Shown: positions 28,488 to 38,336, numbered from the stretch's first letter. The stretch is DNA of 64,000 nucleotides from Limnothrix sp. CACIAM 69d (GCA_001913845.2 MKGP02000097.1:21614-85613); one strand, 5' to 3'. Notes: generated from the sequence alone by a model not told the origin. Program-made: numbers and translations.

Positions 28488-29507
28488 ATGAACTATTCAA
28501 TGATCGATCGTGTCCCCCCACAAGATGGCCAGCATGAAGCCATCCATGAGCTGGCGCAACCGCCCTGCACAATCCCGACAGTGCAAGGCAATATCTTGTT
28601 GGTGGATGATAATTTGGTGAACCTGCGAGTCTTGAGCCAGTTGCTGGTGCGGGAGGGTCACAAGGTGCGGCCGGTCAACAGCGGAGAACAGGCACTGAAG
28701 GCGATCGCGGCCCATCGCCCAGATCTGATCTTGTTGGATATTCGGATGCCGAATCTAGATGGTTATGAAGTTTGTCAACGCTTGAAGGCTGATCGTCGAT
28801 CGCAGTCTATTCCGATCATTTTTATCAGCGCGGCCAACGCCGTTCATGACAAGGTTAAGGGGTTTGAGGTGGGCGGTGTGGACTATATCGCCAAGCCCTT
28901 TCAAGAGTTGGAAGTGTTGGCAAGGGTCAACACCCATTTACAGATTTATCGACTGCAACAGGCCCTGAATCAAAAGATCTCGGATCTGGAAAAGGCAAAC
29001 GCCAAGATCACGGAATTGAGCATTCGAGATGAGCTGACGGGACTGTTTAATCGCCGTCACTTTAATGGGCAAATGAGCCAATTATTTGAGCAGGCTCAGC
29101 GCTATCGTTCTCCCTTGAGCGTGGCGATCGGGGATGTGGATTTCTTTAAGCGAATCAATGATCGGTTTTCACACGCGGTGGGCGATCGGGTCTTGAAAGG
29201 TGTGGCGCAAATTCTGCAAAAAAATCTGCGATCGAGTGATCTTTGTGCTCGCTATGGGGGCGAAGAATTTGTGATTGCACTGCCGGGCATAGGCTCAGGG
29301 GATGCGGTGGCGGCTTGCAACAAAGTTCGTCAGGCGATCGAGCAAGCGCCTTGGCCCAAAATTCACCCAGAACTCAGCGTCACCCTCAGCATTGGTGTTT
29401 CTGACCATTTAGCCTTGGGAGATTATGAGGCAATGATTGCAGAGGCCGATCGCTATCTCTATGCCGCCAAACATGGGGGACGGAACCGGGTTTGCGCCGC
29501 TTCTTAA
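28488..29507 (+). CDS. Response regulator with diguanylate cyclase output (PleD-like, single receiver)
   Basis: Makes cyclic di-GMP when phosphorylated, commonly steering motility and attachment. 339 residues: an N-terminal ~40-residue tail, a receiver (ILLVDDNLVNLRVLSQLL; Asp in LILLDIRMPNLDG; FISA; KPF), a coiled linker, and GGDEF. The active site reads RYGGEEFVIAL, a functional variant of GGDEF. An inhibitory I-site RxxD (RSSD) lies five residues before it, so product inhibition is expected. Start ATG at 28488. Likely controlled by the upstream hybrid kinase. Confidence 0.96.
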   Translation: MNYSMIDRVPPQDGQHEAIHELAQPPCTIPTVQGNILLVDDNLVNLRVLSQLLVREGHKVRPVNSGEQALKAIAAHRPDLILLDIRMPNLDGYEVCQRLKADRRSQSIPIIFISAANAVHDKVKGFEVGGVDYIAKPFQELEVLARVNTHLQIYRLQQALNQKISDLEKANAKITELSIRDELTGLFNRRHFNGQMSQLFEQAQRYRSPLSVAIGDVDFFKRINDRFSHAVGDRVLKGVAQILQKNLRSSDLCARYGGEEFVIALPGIGSGDAVAACNKVRQAIEQAPWPKIHPELSVTLSIGVSDHLALGDYEAMIAEADRYLYAAKHGGRNRVCAAS

Positions 29508-29709
29508 TGTTTCGTTGAGGCCAAGGCGGTAGGATGATCGTTTTGGATTGCAGCCCCGTTTTTTCGATCGCGCGCGATCGCCCCCTGGGCCGAAGGATGC
29601 TGGGCTTGAATCATCCTCAGTCAACGCTGGGGCAGCGCGATCGACCCTTGGACGCAAATTCCGGGGCTGCTGGTTGTGTCGCACTCTTTTGTTGAAAGGC
29701 AAGTAACCT

Positions 29710-30684
29710 ATGGGCCCCGTCAGTCAGTTCATCAAACACCACTACCGCCACTTCAACGCAGCGGCCTTGGTGGATGCCGCTGAAGCATTTAAGGTGCATG
29801 TGGAAGCCGGAAATCCGATGTTGCTGGCCATGGCCGGAGCCATGAGCACGGCAGAATTGGGCCTGTCGCTGGCGGAAATGATTCGCCAAGGCAAAATCAA
29901 CGCGATTTCTTGCACGGGGGCCAACCTGGAAGAAGACATCTTTAACCTGGTGGCCCATGATTACTATGTGCGGATTCCGAACTATCGGGACTTGACCCCA
30001 GAAGATGAACAAAAACTGCTGGACAAGCATCTGAACCGGGTCACCGATACCTGTATTCCGGAAGAGGAAGCCATTCGCCGCATGGAAAAGGCCGTGCTGG
30101 ATGTGTGGAAAGCGGCCGATGCGGCTGGGCAACGGAAGTTCCCCCACGAATTCTTCTACGAAGTGCTGCTGAATGGCTCCTTGAAGGAGTATTACCAAAT
30201 CGATCCGAAGAATTCCTGGATGTTGGCGGCGGCTGAACGGAATTTGCCGATCTTTGTGCCCGGCTGGGAAGATTCGACCCTGGGGAACATTTTTGCGGCT
30301 CGCTGCATTGAGGGCGACATCAAAAATGTCCACACGGTACGCACGGGCATTGAATACATGATGGCCCTGGCGGACTATTACACGAAGGTTTCGATCGAAA
30401 GCGGCCAGTCGATCGGGTTCTTCCAAATTGCGGGCGGCATTGCGGGCGACTTCCCCATTTGCGTTGTGCCCATGTTGCAGCAAGACCTGCTGCGGGAAAC
30501 GCCGCTGTGGGGCTATTTCTGCCAAATCAGCGATTCCACCACCAGCTATGGTTCCTATTCGGGAGCCGTGCCCAACGAGAAAATTACTTGGGGCAAACTG
30601 TCGATCGACACGCCCCGGTTTGTGATTGAAAGTGACGCAACGATCGTGGCTCCGTTGGTGTTTGCCTACGTGTTGGGCTGGTAA
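29710..30684 (+). CDS. Deoxyhypusine-synthase-family protein
   Basis: 324 residues. The family shows in MLLAMAGAMSTAELGLSLAE, ISCTGANLEEDIFNL and VPGWEDSTLGNIFAARCI. The catalytic lysine region of human enzyme (SWGK) is present as ITWGKLSIDTPRFV, so the enzyme-imine chemistry may be retained. Bacteria lack eIF5A and so hypusine; bacterial members are thought to make homospermidine or similar polyamines, or have unknown roles. Start ATG at 29710 preceded by AAAGGCAAG. It stands alone in its transcription unit. The exact reaction is inference. Confidence 0.9.
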   Translation: MGPVSQFIKHHYRHFNAAALVDAAEAFKVHVEAGNPMLLAMAGAMSTAELGLSLAEMIRQGKINAISCTGANLEEDIFNLVAHDYYVRIPNYRDLTPEDEQKLLDKHLNRVTDTCIPEEEAIRRMEKAVLDVWKAADAAGQRKFPHEFFYEVLLNGSLKEYYQIDPKNSWMLAAAERNLPIFVPGWEDSTLGNIFAARCIEGDIKNVHTVRTGIEYMMALADYYTKVSIESGQSIGFFQIAGGIAGDFPICVVPMLQQDLLRETPLWGYFCQISDSTTSYGSYSGAVPNEKITWGKLSIDTPRFVIESDATIVAPLVFAYVLGW

Positions 30685-30979
30685 CGAGGCGGCGATCCGT
30701 TGCCGAATCGATCGCGCTCAAGGTCGATCAATCAAGATCGATCGATGTAGCTCCCAGTCGCTAGGTTGAGTCCTGCTCCGCTGTTTTGGGTTGGCAATCA
30801 TTACACCCAGGACAGCGAGGCGGGCCAACCATGCCCAATCGAAGGTATTAAAACTCCAAAATTGCCCATCTCCAATCGATCGGGCGATCGGCGGTAGGAT
30901 GATTGGGATTTAGCGGCAACCTTGGGCCCCAGCGGCTCCGCATTGCCCTGTACCTGGACTTCACCCCCATCCTTAGACC
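30685..30979. other. Spacer between the DHS-like and fasciclin genes
   Basis: 295 bases, no gene seen. The end of the upstream transcript has no clear hairpin with a T-run. The fasciclin promoter is presumably here. Confidence 0.35.
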
Positions 30980-31381
30980 ATGCCCGACATTGTTGACATT
31001 GCCATTAATGCCGGTTCCTTTGAAACCCTCGTAACCGCCGTCAAGGTGGCTGGATTGGTCGAAGCCCTGAAAAGTCCAGGCCCCTTCACCGTGTTTGCGC
31101 CCAACGACCAGGCCTTTGCTCAGCTCCCACCCGGCACGGTGCAAACCCTGGTGCAAAACCCCCCACAACTGGCTCGCATCCTGAAATATCACGTGGTGGC
31201 TGGTAGATACACCCAAGCGGATTTGGCCCAGGTGACCCAACTGGAATCGCTCGAAGGTGCTCCAATTCCAGTACGGGTTGGTAAAAACTTTGAGGTGAAA
31301 AATGCCACGGTGGTGGCGGCCGACATCGAGGCAGCCAATGGCGTGATCCACGTGCTCGATCGGGTAATTCTGATGGGTTAA
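30980..31381 (+). CDS. Single-domain fasciclin protein
   Basis: 133 residues forming one FAS1 domain. Both FAS1 signatures are seen: H1 ([19 protein letters not shown]) and H2 around [10 protein letters not shown], plus the YH motif in [10 protein letters not shown]. There is no signal peptide, so this member may be cytoplasmic, unlike most adhesive FAS1 proteins. Cyanobacteria carry many such short copies; their roles are poorly known. Start ATG at 30980. Confidence 0.94.
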   Translation: MPDIVDIAINAGSFETLVTAVKVAGLVEALKSPGPFTVFAPNDQAFAQLPPGTVQTLVQNPPQLARILKYHVVAGRYTQADLAQVTQLESLEGAPIPVRVGKNFEVKNATVVAADIEAANGVIHVLDRVILMG

Positions 31382-31860
31382 TGGGTTAGGGAGCCAATGG
31401 GTTGATCAACGGCAAAAGCACGGTTTTCAGATTTCAGAACCGGCCGGCAAGGGGCTGCCCCGCTCCCCAAAATTCAGTTGAGTTCAAGTTGGGTCCATCA
31501 AATTGAGTCAAATTCGATCCAACTTTTCAATCCAGCTTGAGGAAGCCCAACTCAAGCTTGCGATTGTTTGCAACTCTTTACATTTCTTCAAAATTCCGAA
31601 TAGGGGACTGCTTTCGCCAAGCTTTCCCCAAACCTGCTTTTTGAATCGTGCTTCGCAAGGGGCGTTCCGCGCTCAGCGTAGGATTTAGCGCGATCGCTCT
31701 GGTTCCTGTTCCGCGTCAGCCCACCGGTAAGATCAGTCAGCTCACCGTGAACTGAGTGTTGATCAGTACATAGCTGGTTTGGGGGAATGCCATACACTGA
31801 GAGACAGTTTGTTAACTGTCTAGACGGACTCGGCTTCCAGGGGCATCTATTGACTGAAGG
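31382..31860. other. Gene-free region upstream of the candidate RNA
   Basis: About 480 bases with no supported gene. A perfect hairpin AGACAGTT (31802-31809)/AACTGTCT (31814-31821) with a four-base loop lies here without a T-run. TACACT at 31793-31798 could serve as a -10 box. A stretch near 31610-31680 looks like degenerate dispersed repeat DNA. Confidence 0.35.
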
Positions 31861-31865
31861 GGAAT

Positions 31866-32045
31866 TCGCTTCCGTCCTCGCCTGGTGTTGAGTTTGCGGT
31901 TCGCAGGGCACAGCTATGGTCACGATCAATCCAGACCATGGCCCAACCGAAGCCGCGATCGGAACATGGTTCACTACTTTTTCCCGAGTATCGTTTTCAA
32001 TAGAGTCTCAGGGGTAGGGAACAGCAGCCGCGAGGACAGATAACA
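31866..32045 (+). ncRNA. Candidate structured RNA, possibly 6S RNA
   Basis: About 170-180 bases that fold as one long irregular rod. Basal stem: GTCCTCGC (31874-31881) with GCGAGGAC (32030-32037), then CTGGTGTT (31882-31889) with AACAGCAG (32020-32027) with one mismatch and a two-base bulge. Apical arm: CGGTT (31897-31901) with AACCG (31945-31949), GGGC with GCCC, and ATGGTC (31916-31921) with GACCAT (31934-31939). A ~70-base unpaired-looking 3' strand lies between. A closed stem, large central bubble and apical hairpin are the 6S RNA architecture, and size fits. The identity is inference; it could instead be the long DUF928 mRNA leader. End positions are approximate. Confidence 0.45.
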
Positions 32046-32105
32046 TCCAGCCCTTGTAGGTCGCTACTGCTTTTGCTTGTATCAGTCTCATAAGGGGTAG
32101 TTCTT

Positions 32106-32876
32106 ATGGTGCCCAATCGCATGCTCTCCCGATTCTTTGTTTCCTCGGTTTTGACGGCCGGGGCGATCGCCCTTTCAAGTTTCGCCGCTTCGGCAGGAAT
32201 GCCTTTGGTTAACGGTCAAGCTGGCTCAGAAGGGCCCGCCGTTAGCTTTAATTCGCTCCCGAGCCAAGAAGCTGGGTTCGCTCCCCGGGGTAACCGCACC
32301 CTTCGCCACACGGTCAGTGGAGGCCGGCGCGGTGCTTGTGGTTCCTCGGCCTTGGCCCTCATGCCCTTAGTTCCAGGCCAACAGGGTGCGCTGACGGCCA
32401 GTGCTCATCCTTCGCTGTGGGTCTATGTGCCCGCTGGGATGGGCAGCACAGCTCGTTTCCGGTTGACGGACGCAACGGAAGCCGACTTGGACGAGCAAAC
32501 CATCGCCCTTCCCCAGGAAGGCGGCCTGGTGCAGGTGAAGCTGCGGGATAAGGGCCAAGGCCTGACCGCTGGCAAAGCCTATCAGTGGTACGTTTCGGTA
32601 GCTTGCGAAACGGCCAACGGCGAAGAACCGCGCAACACCTTCGCTAGCGGCTGGATTCAACGGGTGGAAGCCAGCTCTGCGGTGGCGGAAGCAACGGCAG
32701 CTCCCGATCGACTGGCGGCGGCGGCGGCCTATGCTCGTGCGGGCATTTGGTACGACGCGGTGAGCAGCGTGATTGAAGCCGATCGATCGGGCGATCGAGC
32801 GGCCGCTTGGCAAGCGCTGGCCACTTCGGCGGGTTTGGATCGATCGCTGATGGCCATTAACCTGCCCAGCAACTAG
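32106..32876 (+). CDS. DUF928 secreted protein
   Basis: 256 residues with an N-terminal signal peptide (SRFFVSSVLTAGAIALSSFA then ASA). The cyanobacterial DUF928 domain follows: the start (RGNRTLRHTVSGGRRGAC), LWVYVPAGMGSTARF, KAYQWYVSVACE, GWIQRVEASS, and AYARAGIWYDAVSSV at the C-terminus. Likely periplasmic; function unknown. In other strains DUF928 genes often sit near CHAT/TPR or two-partner secretion genes, which are absent here. Start ATG at 32106 (or 32118) after AAGGGG. A strong terminator follows. Confidence 0.92.
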   Translation: MVPNRMLSRFFVSSVLTAGAIALSSFAASAGMPLVNGQAGSEGPAVSFNSLPSQEAGFAPRGNRTLRHTVSGGRRGACGSSALALMPLVPGQQGALTASAHPSLWVYVPAGMGSTARFRLTDATEADLDEQTIALPQEGGLVQVKLRDKGQGLTAGKAYQWYVSVACETANGEEPRNTFASGWIQRVEASSAVAEATAAPDRLAAAAAYARAGIWYDAVSSVIEADRSGDRAAAWQALATSAGLDRSLMAINLPSN

Positions 32877-32960
32877 ACCAGCAACCGGCCCCGCAACTCG
32901 TCAGATTGCCCGGTGGCAATCCTCAAGACAGTGCGTAGGCTATGATGCCTGTCGAGTCAG

Positions 32961-33001
32961 AATCAGGATTGAGTGTAAGCTCAATCCTGATTTTGGTTTT
33001 T
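32961..33001 (+). terminator. Rho-independent terminator after DUF928
   Basis: A perfect 13-bp stem, AATCAGGATTGAG (32961-32973) with CTCAATCCTGATT (32980-32992), six-base loop, then TTGGTTTTTA. The clearest terminator in the window. Confidence 0.9.
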
Positions 33002-33026
33002 AGGGCTTGTTTCTTGGAGTTGGTTG

Positions 33027-33548
33027 ATGAACTACCTAATTGCTGTCTTTGCCGATCGCATGGGCGTGGAAGCGGCTTACACGGCCCTGGAAGCGGCAGG
33101 CTTTGACCTCAAGCAAATGGCCATTTTGGGCAAGGGCTACAAAACCGCCGATGAATTTGGATTCATTGACCCCAGCCAGCAAGCTCGTCGCCAAATTAAG
33201 ATGATGGCTTTTTGGACGATTCCCTTTGGCTTTGTGGCCGGCGTGGGATTCAGCCTGGCGACGGGGTTGCAAACCTTCACGGAATGGGCCGGCCCGGTAG
33301 GCAACCACTTGGTGGGTGGCCTGTTGGGGGCGATCGGGGGAGCCATGGGCAGCGTGACCGTTGGGGGCGGCCTGGGCCTGACGGGAGGTAACGGCGATGT
33401 GCTGGCCTATCGCAATCGACTTGACCAAGATCAATACCTATTGGTGATCAAAAATCTTGATCCGATGCAAACCCGCCAAGCAAATGATTTAATTCGGCTG
33501 CAAAACCCGGAAACCGTACAGGGCTATACCGATTCTGGGGCCGTTTAA
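33027..33548 (+). CDS. Small glycine-rich membrane protein
   Basis: 173 residues from ATG at 33027, preceded by TTGGAG. The N-terminus (MNYLIAVFADRMGVEAAYTA) resembles the ferredoxin-like stress-protein fold seen in GSP17M/YflT-like proteins. A middle section has two glycine-rich hydrophobic helices (FWTIPFGFVAGVGFSLATGL and LVGGLLGAIGGAMGSVTVGG), and the C-terminus is soluble (DQDQYLLVIKNLDPMQ). Common in cyanobacteria as a hypothetical, as far as I recall; function unknown. It starts 26 bases after the DUF928 terminator. Confidence 0.88.
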   Translation: MNYLIAVFADRMGVEAAYTALEAAGFDLKQMAILGKGYKTADEFGFIDPSQQARRQIKMMAFWTIPFGFVAGVGFSLATGLQTFTEWAGPVGNHLVGGLLGAIGGAMGSVTVGGGLGLTGGNGDVLAYRNRLDQDQYLLVIKNLDPMQTRQANDLIRLQNPETVQGYTDSGAV

Positions 33549-33723
33549 ACGCACAATCCATCCGGGATTTCATGCACCATGTTGGCTCCTTGGGGGGAAA
33601 CTGCCCACCCCCAGACCCAAACAGGATTCAGGTTTCCCTTCCCTCATCAACAACCCACCCGCTGGCGAGCTGGCGGGATGAGGATGGGTTTCTACAGCCC
33701 CGCCTTCCTATAATCTAGGGAGC

Positions 33724-36700
33724 ATGACCAACCTTACCGAGCCAGCCGATCGCTCTATGAGTTCGACCATCCATTCGCTCGATCGAGAAGTTGCCGCAGC
33801 CTCGGCATCAGACTTGTTTTTGCGGCATCGTCTCAAGGTGATGGAAGACCTGTGGCGGCAGGTGTTGCAACAGGAGTGCGGTCAGGAATTGGTATCCCTG
33901 CTAGATCGACTGTTGGATCTCTGCGCGCCGGACGGCCAAGCCGCTGATTTTTGCGAAGCTGATGTTTTGAAGCTGGTTGAAAACCTAGACCTTAATTCGG
34001 CAATTCGGGCTGCGCGTGCCTTTGCCCTTTATTTTCAACTGATTAATATCGTTGAGCAACATTACGAACAACGCGATCAACAACGGCAATACGAAACCGC
34101 CAGCAGTCAACCCATTTCGACGAAGCTTTTTAGCAACCATAGCCCCTTTGACAATCCTGAATCGAAGGGCGGAATTGAAGCAAAGGTGCTGGAGCGAAGC
34201 ATTCCTAAACCGGATCAGATTCCGGATAATTGCGGGACGTTCTATTGGCTATTTCCCTATTTGCAGCAACTGAATGTGCCACCTCGGCAAATTCAAAAGT
34301 TAATTGATCAATTGGATATTCAGTTGGTCTTTACGGCTCACCCAACGGAAATTGTGCGCCACACGATTCGCGACAAACAGCGGCGGTTGGTGAAAATTTT
34401 GCGGGAGCTGGATTTGGTGGAGGAAGATTTGCGCGATCGGGGATTAAGCACCTCGATCGAGGCCCAAACTTTGCGCCAAAAACTCACAGAAGAAATTCGC
34501 CTTTGGTGGCGCACCGATGAATTACACCAATTCAAGCCAACGGTGCTCGATGAGGTGGACTACGCCTTGCACTATTTTGAAGAAGTGCTGTTTGAGGTGA
34601 TTCCCCAGCTCTATCACCGGTTCGATCGGGCCTTGAAGTCGTCATTTCCGGGCCTGACTCCGCCCCGTTTCGATTTTTGTCGGTTTGGATCTTGGGTGGG
34701 TTCCGATCGCGATGGCAACCCTTCCGTCACGCCAGAAGTGACCTGGAAAACCGCTTGCTATCAGCGCAACTTGGTGCTGAAAAAATATCTGCAATCGGTG
34801 AAAAGTCTCAGCAGTTTGTTGAGCCTTTCTTTGCACTGGAGCGATGTGCTGCCGGAGCTGCTGGAATCCTTGGAACAGGAGCAGGCTCGACTGCCGGATA
34901 TTTACGAAAAATATGCGGTGCGTTTCCGCCAAGAACCCTATCGCCTGAAGCTGGCTTACATTGAACAGCGGTTGATGAACACCCTGGCGCGATCGAACCG
35001 GCTCTATGAAGGAGATGAATTGCACTCGGATATGTTGGAAAACAATCCGGTCAGCATCTATCGATCGGGGACGGAATTTTTGGCGGAATTGAATCTCATT
35101 CGGCGCAGTTTGCAACAAACGGGCTTAGTTTGCTCGGATTTGGAAGATCTGATCTGTCGGGTGGAAATTTTTGGGTTTAGTTTGGCCCATTTGGATATTC
35201 GCCAAGAGAGCAGCCGTCACTCGGCTGCGATCGATGAAATCACGGAATATTTGCAACTGTTGCCCAAGCCCTATCGGGAAATGGACGAGGCAGAACGAAC
35301 GGCCTGGCTGGTGCAAGAATTAAGCACCCGTCGTCCTTTGATTCCGGCGGAGTTGCCCTTTTCCGACAAAACCCGCGAGGCGATCGAAACCCTGCGGGTG
35401 GTGCGACAGCTACAGCACGAGTTTGGCCCCGGAGTCTGCCAAACCTACATCATCAGCATGAGCCACAACGCCAGCGATCTGCTGGAGGTGTTGTTGCTGG
35501 CCAAGGAAGCGGGCCTCTATGACCCCGCCACCGGATCAGGAACCCTGCGCGTTGTGCCGCTGTTTGAGACGGTGGAAGATTTGAAATGTGCGCCGTCGGT
35601 GATGGAGGGGCTGTTCTCCATGCGGCTCTACCGCGCATTGTTGGCAGGGGGCTACGATCGCCTCGATGCTGTTTTGGAAGCGGCCACCGAAGGGCAAACG
35701 GGCGCAGAATTCGCCAAAATGCGCCCCCACACCCCCACCAGCAATCAGCAAGAGGTGATGCTCGGTTATTCGGACAGTAACAAGGATTCGGGCTTCCTCA
35801 GCAGTAATTGGGAAATTCACAAGGCCCAAAAGGCGCTGCAAGGGGTGGCCGATCGCTTTGGGGTGGCCCTCAAGATTTTCCATGGGCGGGGTGGATCCGT
35901 GGGGCGTGGCGGTGGCCCAGCTTACGAAGCTATCTTGGCCCAACCGGGCCGCAGTATCCAAGGCCGGATCAAAATCACGGAGCAAGGGGAAGTACTGGCT
36001 TCCAAATATTCCTTGCCCGAGTTGGCGCTCTATAACCTGGAGAAGGTGGCCGCCGCCACGATTCAATCAAGCCTGCTGGGCACGGGGTTTGATGACATCG
36101 AGGCTTGGAATGAGATTGTGGAGTCCCTGTCGGCGCGATCGCGGGAACATTACCGATCGCTGATTTACGAACAACCGGATTTCATTGACTTTTTCCATGA
36201 GGTCACCCCGATCGAGGAAATTAGTCAATTGCAAATCTCTTCGCGGCCGGCCCGCCGGGGCGGCAAGAAAGATCTCAGCAGCCTGCGGGCCATTCCCTGG
36301 GTGTTTAGCTGGACCCAAAGCCGCTTCCTGTTGCCCGCTTGGTATGGGGTGGGCACGGCCCTGCAAGACTTTGTGGATCAGGAGCCGGAAGAACACCTGA
36401 AGCTGCTGCAATATTTCTACTTCAAGTGGCCGTTCTTCAAGATGGCAATCTCGAAGGTGGAAATGACCCTGGCGAAGGTGGATCTGCAAATTGCCCGCCA
36501 CTACACCAATGAGTTGACTCAGCCGGCCAACCGAGACCGGTTTGAGGCGCTGTTTGAGCAAATTGCCCATGAGTACATGACGACTCGGGATCTGGTGCTG
36601 AAAATTACGGGCCACGATCGCCTGTTGGATGGAGACCCGGCATTGCAGCGATCGGTGCAGTTGCGCAACGGCACAATCGTGCCCCTCGGTTTCCTGCAAG

Positions 36701-36843
36701 CGTCGTTGCTCAAGCGGTTACGCCAACACAAACAACAGTCAGCGACTGGCATGGCGCGATCGCGCTATAGCCGCAGCGAGCTGTTGCGCGGGGCCCTGCT
36801 GACCATTAACGGAATTGCGGCCGGAATGCGGAACACCGGCTGA
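33724..36843 (+). CDS. ppc: Phosphoenolpyruvate carboxylase
   Basis: Anaplerotic fixation of bicarbonate onto PEP to form oxaloacetate. 1039 residues from ATG at 33724 (or 1028 from ATG at 33757), normal for cyanobacteria. Seen: [19 protein letters not shown] with the catalytic His, [33 protein letters not shown] with the second catalytic block, [16 protein letters not shown], and the C-terminal end [12 protein letters not shown]. The plant-type N-terminal phosphorylation Ser is not obvious. Monocistronic, with a terminator 60 bases after the stop. Confidence 0.98.
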   Translation: MTNLTEPADRSMSSTIHSLDREVAAASASDLFLRHRLKVMEDLWRQVLQQECGQELVSLLDRLLDLCAPDGQAADFCEADVLKLVENLDLNSAIRAARAFALYFQLINIVEQHYEQRDQQRQYETASSQPISTKLFSNHSPFDNPESKGGIEAKVLERSIPKPDQIPDNCGTFYWLFPYLQQLNVPPRQIQKLIDQLDIQLVFTAHPTEIVRHTIRDKQRRLVKILRELDLVEEDLRDRGLSTSIEAQTLRQKLTEEIRLWWRTDELHQFKPTVLDEVDYALHYFEEVLFEVIPQLYHRFDRALKSSFPGLTPPRFDFCRFGSWVGSDRDGNPSVTPEVTWKTACYQRNLVLKKYLQSVKSLSSLLSLSLHWSDVLPELLESLEQEQARLPDIYEKYAVRFRQEPYRLKLAYIEQRLMNTLARSNRLYEGDELHSDMLENNPVSIYRSGTEFLAELNLIRRSLQQTGLVCSDLEDLICRVEIFGFSLAHLDIRQESSRHSAAIDEITEYLQLLPKPYREMDEAERTAWLVQELSTRRPLIPAELPFSDKTREAIETLRVVRQLQHEFGPGVCQTYIISMSHNASDLLEVLLLAKEAGLYDPATGSGTLRVVPLFETVEDLKCAPSVMEGLFSMRLYRALLAGGYDRLDAVLEAATEGQTGAEFAKMRPHTPTSNQQEVMLGYSDSNKDSGFLSSNWEIHKAQKALQGVADRFGVALKIFHGRGGSVGRGGGPAYEAILAQPGRSIQGRIKITEQGEVLASKYSLPELALYNLEKVAAATIQSSLLGTGFDDIEAWNEIVESLSARSREHYRSLIYEQPDFIDFFHEVTPIEEISQLQISSRPARRGGKKDLSSLRAIPWVFSWTQSRFLLPAWYGVGTALQDFVDQEPEEHLKLLQYFYFKWPFFKMAISKVEMTLAKVDLQIARHYTNELTQPANRDRFEALFEQIAHEYMTTRDLVLKITGHDRLLDGDPALQRSVQLRNGTIVPLGFLQASLLKRLRQHKQQSATGMARSRYSRSELLRGALLTINGIAAGMRNTG

Positions 36844-36905
36844 TCGCGGTGGCTCACTGGGGTGCTGGTCCCGATGTGTCTTGGTGTAATGGGGGCTGAA
36901 TGGAG

Positions 36906-36937
36906 GGGCGATCGACCGACGGGGCGATCGCCCTTTT
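36906..36937 (+). terminator. Terminator after ppc built from HIP1-like arms
   Basis: Arms GGGCGATCG (36906-36914) and CGATCGCCC (36925-36933) form a nine-bp GC-rich stem with a ten-base loop, followed by TTTT. The 3' arm is part of a HIP1 octamer. Confidence 0.6.
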
Positions 36938-37036
36938 GGTGTCTGAAGGCGGGCTGGAACCTGGACTAGGCCACAAGCGATCGAGAAACTAGATACAATC
37001 CTTCATAAATCTTGAACACCACCGCGATCGCATCCT

Positions 37037-37300
37037 ATGGCTGCCAACGTTGAAATTTATCTCTGGACAACTTGCCCCTTTTGCATTCGGGCCAAGCGAT
37101 TGCTCGACCGCAAAGGTGTGAAATATACGGAATATGTCCTAGATGGCGATGAGCCAGGGCGGGCCAAGATGGCGGAACGGGCCAATGGTCGGCGATCGGT
37201 TCCCCAAATTTTTATCAATAACCAGCATGTGGGCGGCTGTGATGATATCCACGCCCTGGAGCAGGAAGGCAAGCTAGATGAGTTGCTGGCTGCTTCTTAA
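37037..37300 (+). CDS. grxC: Glutaredoxin 3
   Basis: Dithiol glutaredoxin that reduces protein disulfides and glutathione mixed disulfides. 87 residues. Active site TTCPFCIRAKRLL (CPFC in place of CPYC), the cis-Pro in RSVPQIFINNQHVGG, and the GG-D motif in GGCDDIHALEQEGKLD. Start ATG at 37037. It is convergent with the SucD-like gene, with only 32 bases between their stops. Confidence 0.96.
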   Translation: MAANVEIYLWTTCPFCIRAKRLLDRKGVKYTEYVLDGDEPGRAKMAERANGRRSVPQIFINNQHVGGCDDIHALEQEGKLDELLAAS

Positions 37301-37332
37301 GGTTGGCCGCAGAGCAGATCTAACTCAACTGG

Positions 37333-38250
37333 TTATCCCTTAGCGCTAGGGGCCTTGGCTTTGGTGTTCAGGGCCCTTTGCAATAGCTCGGGAATTTTGG
37401 AGGGACGATCGGCCACTCTCACCTTGGCAGCCTTGAGGGCGGCGACCTTGGTAGCCACATCGGTTTTGCCCCGTTTGCCCAACTCCGTGCGCGAGGCCAC
37501 GATCTGGTTGGCATGGCCGATCGAGCGGTTCACGGGGGCAAAGTGTCCGGCAATGTAGGCAATGACGGGTTTATCGATCGTTTCGGCAATGTAACGCGCG
37601 GCCCGCAGTTCCCCATCGCCGCTGACTTCGCCCAGCAGCACGATGGCCTCGGTGCGATCGTCCTCATCCAGCATTTGCAGCCACTGTAGCAACGACGATC
37701 CCACCACGCGATCGGCCCCAATGCAAGCGGCGATCGATTGGCCAAACCCAGCCCGCGTCAGTTGCAGCGCCACCTCATAGGCCAGGGTGCTGCATCGGCT
37801 GACAATCCCGATCGACCCCGGTTGATAGCATTCGGCCGGGTGCATTCCCAACAACACCTGTCCCGGCACAATAATTCCCGGGCAATTGGGGCCGAGCACC
37901 AACGTATCGGTGGCCTCTGCCCGTCGCACCAGGCGCACCATATCCAACGGCGGCACACCGGCCGACACCATCACCACCTGGCGAATGCCGGCCGCGATCG
38001 CCTCCAAGGCCGCATCCACCGCCGCATAGGCTGGCGAAAAAACAATCACCACATCGATCGGCCCCACCGTGGCGATCGCCTCTTCTACCAAATCAAAAAC
38101 GGGAATTTCATTGATCGATCGGCCCCCTTCGCCGGGGCTGACACCCGCCAGCACCTGTGTGCCATAGTCCCGCATCAGTGGCACATGGGCGATCGCCAGC
38201 GGTTCGGCAATCCCGCAAATCAAAACCTTGGTGTTGGGTGTCAGTCTCAT
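37333..38250 (-). CDS. Succinyl-CoA synthetase alpha-subunit-like CoA-binding protein
   Basis: 305 residues from ATG at 38250 (MRLTPNTKVLICGIAEPLA); an ATG 20 codons up is less likely. CoA-binding Rossmann domain first (GVSPGEGGRSINEIPVF), then the ligase domain with VLGPNCPGIIVPGQ and the phosphohistidine segment VNRSIGHANQIVASRTELGK, where the His is kept. SucD of E. coli is 289 residues, so length fits. No beta subunit (sucC) is adjacent. It may be true SucD with SucC elsewhere, or a related acyl-CoA ligase. Confidence 0.85.
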   Translation of the reverse strand: MRLTPNTKVLICGIAEPLAIAHVPLMRDYGTQVLAGVSPGEGGRSINEIPVFDLVEEAIATVGPIDVVIVFSPAYAAVDAALEAIAAGIRQVVMVSAGVPPLDMVRLVRRAEATDTLVLGPNCPGIIVPGQVLLGMHPAECYQPGSIGIVSRCSTLAYEVALQLTRAGFGQSIAACIGADRVVGSSLLQWLQMLDEDDRTEAIVLLGEVSGDGELRAARYIAETIDKPVIAYIAGHFAPVNRSIGHANQIVASRTELGKRGKTDVATKVAALKAAKVRVADRPSKIPELLQRALNTKAKAPSAKG

Positions 38251-38336
38251 CCACAAAGCTCCCTGACGCTCCTGATGATTCGTTGATTCAATCCCACAAG
38301 ACTGGCACAAAAATAGCGAGATGCTAAAACCAGATG

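Noticed and set aside
31588..31974. Minus-strand 128-codon frame before DUF928
   Set aside because: It crosses the candidate RNA and degenerate repeat DNA, has no hydrophobic or domain pattern, and its start lies in the middle of a hairpin.
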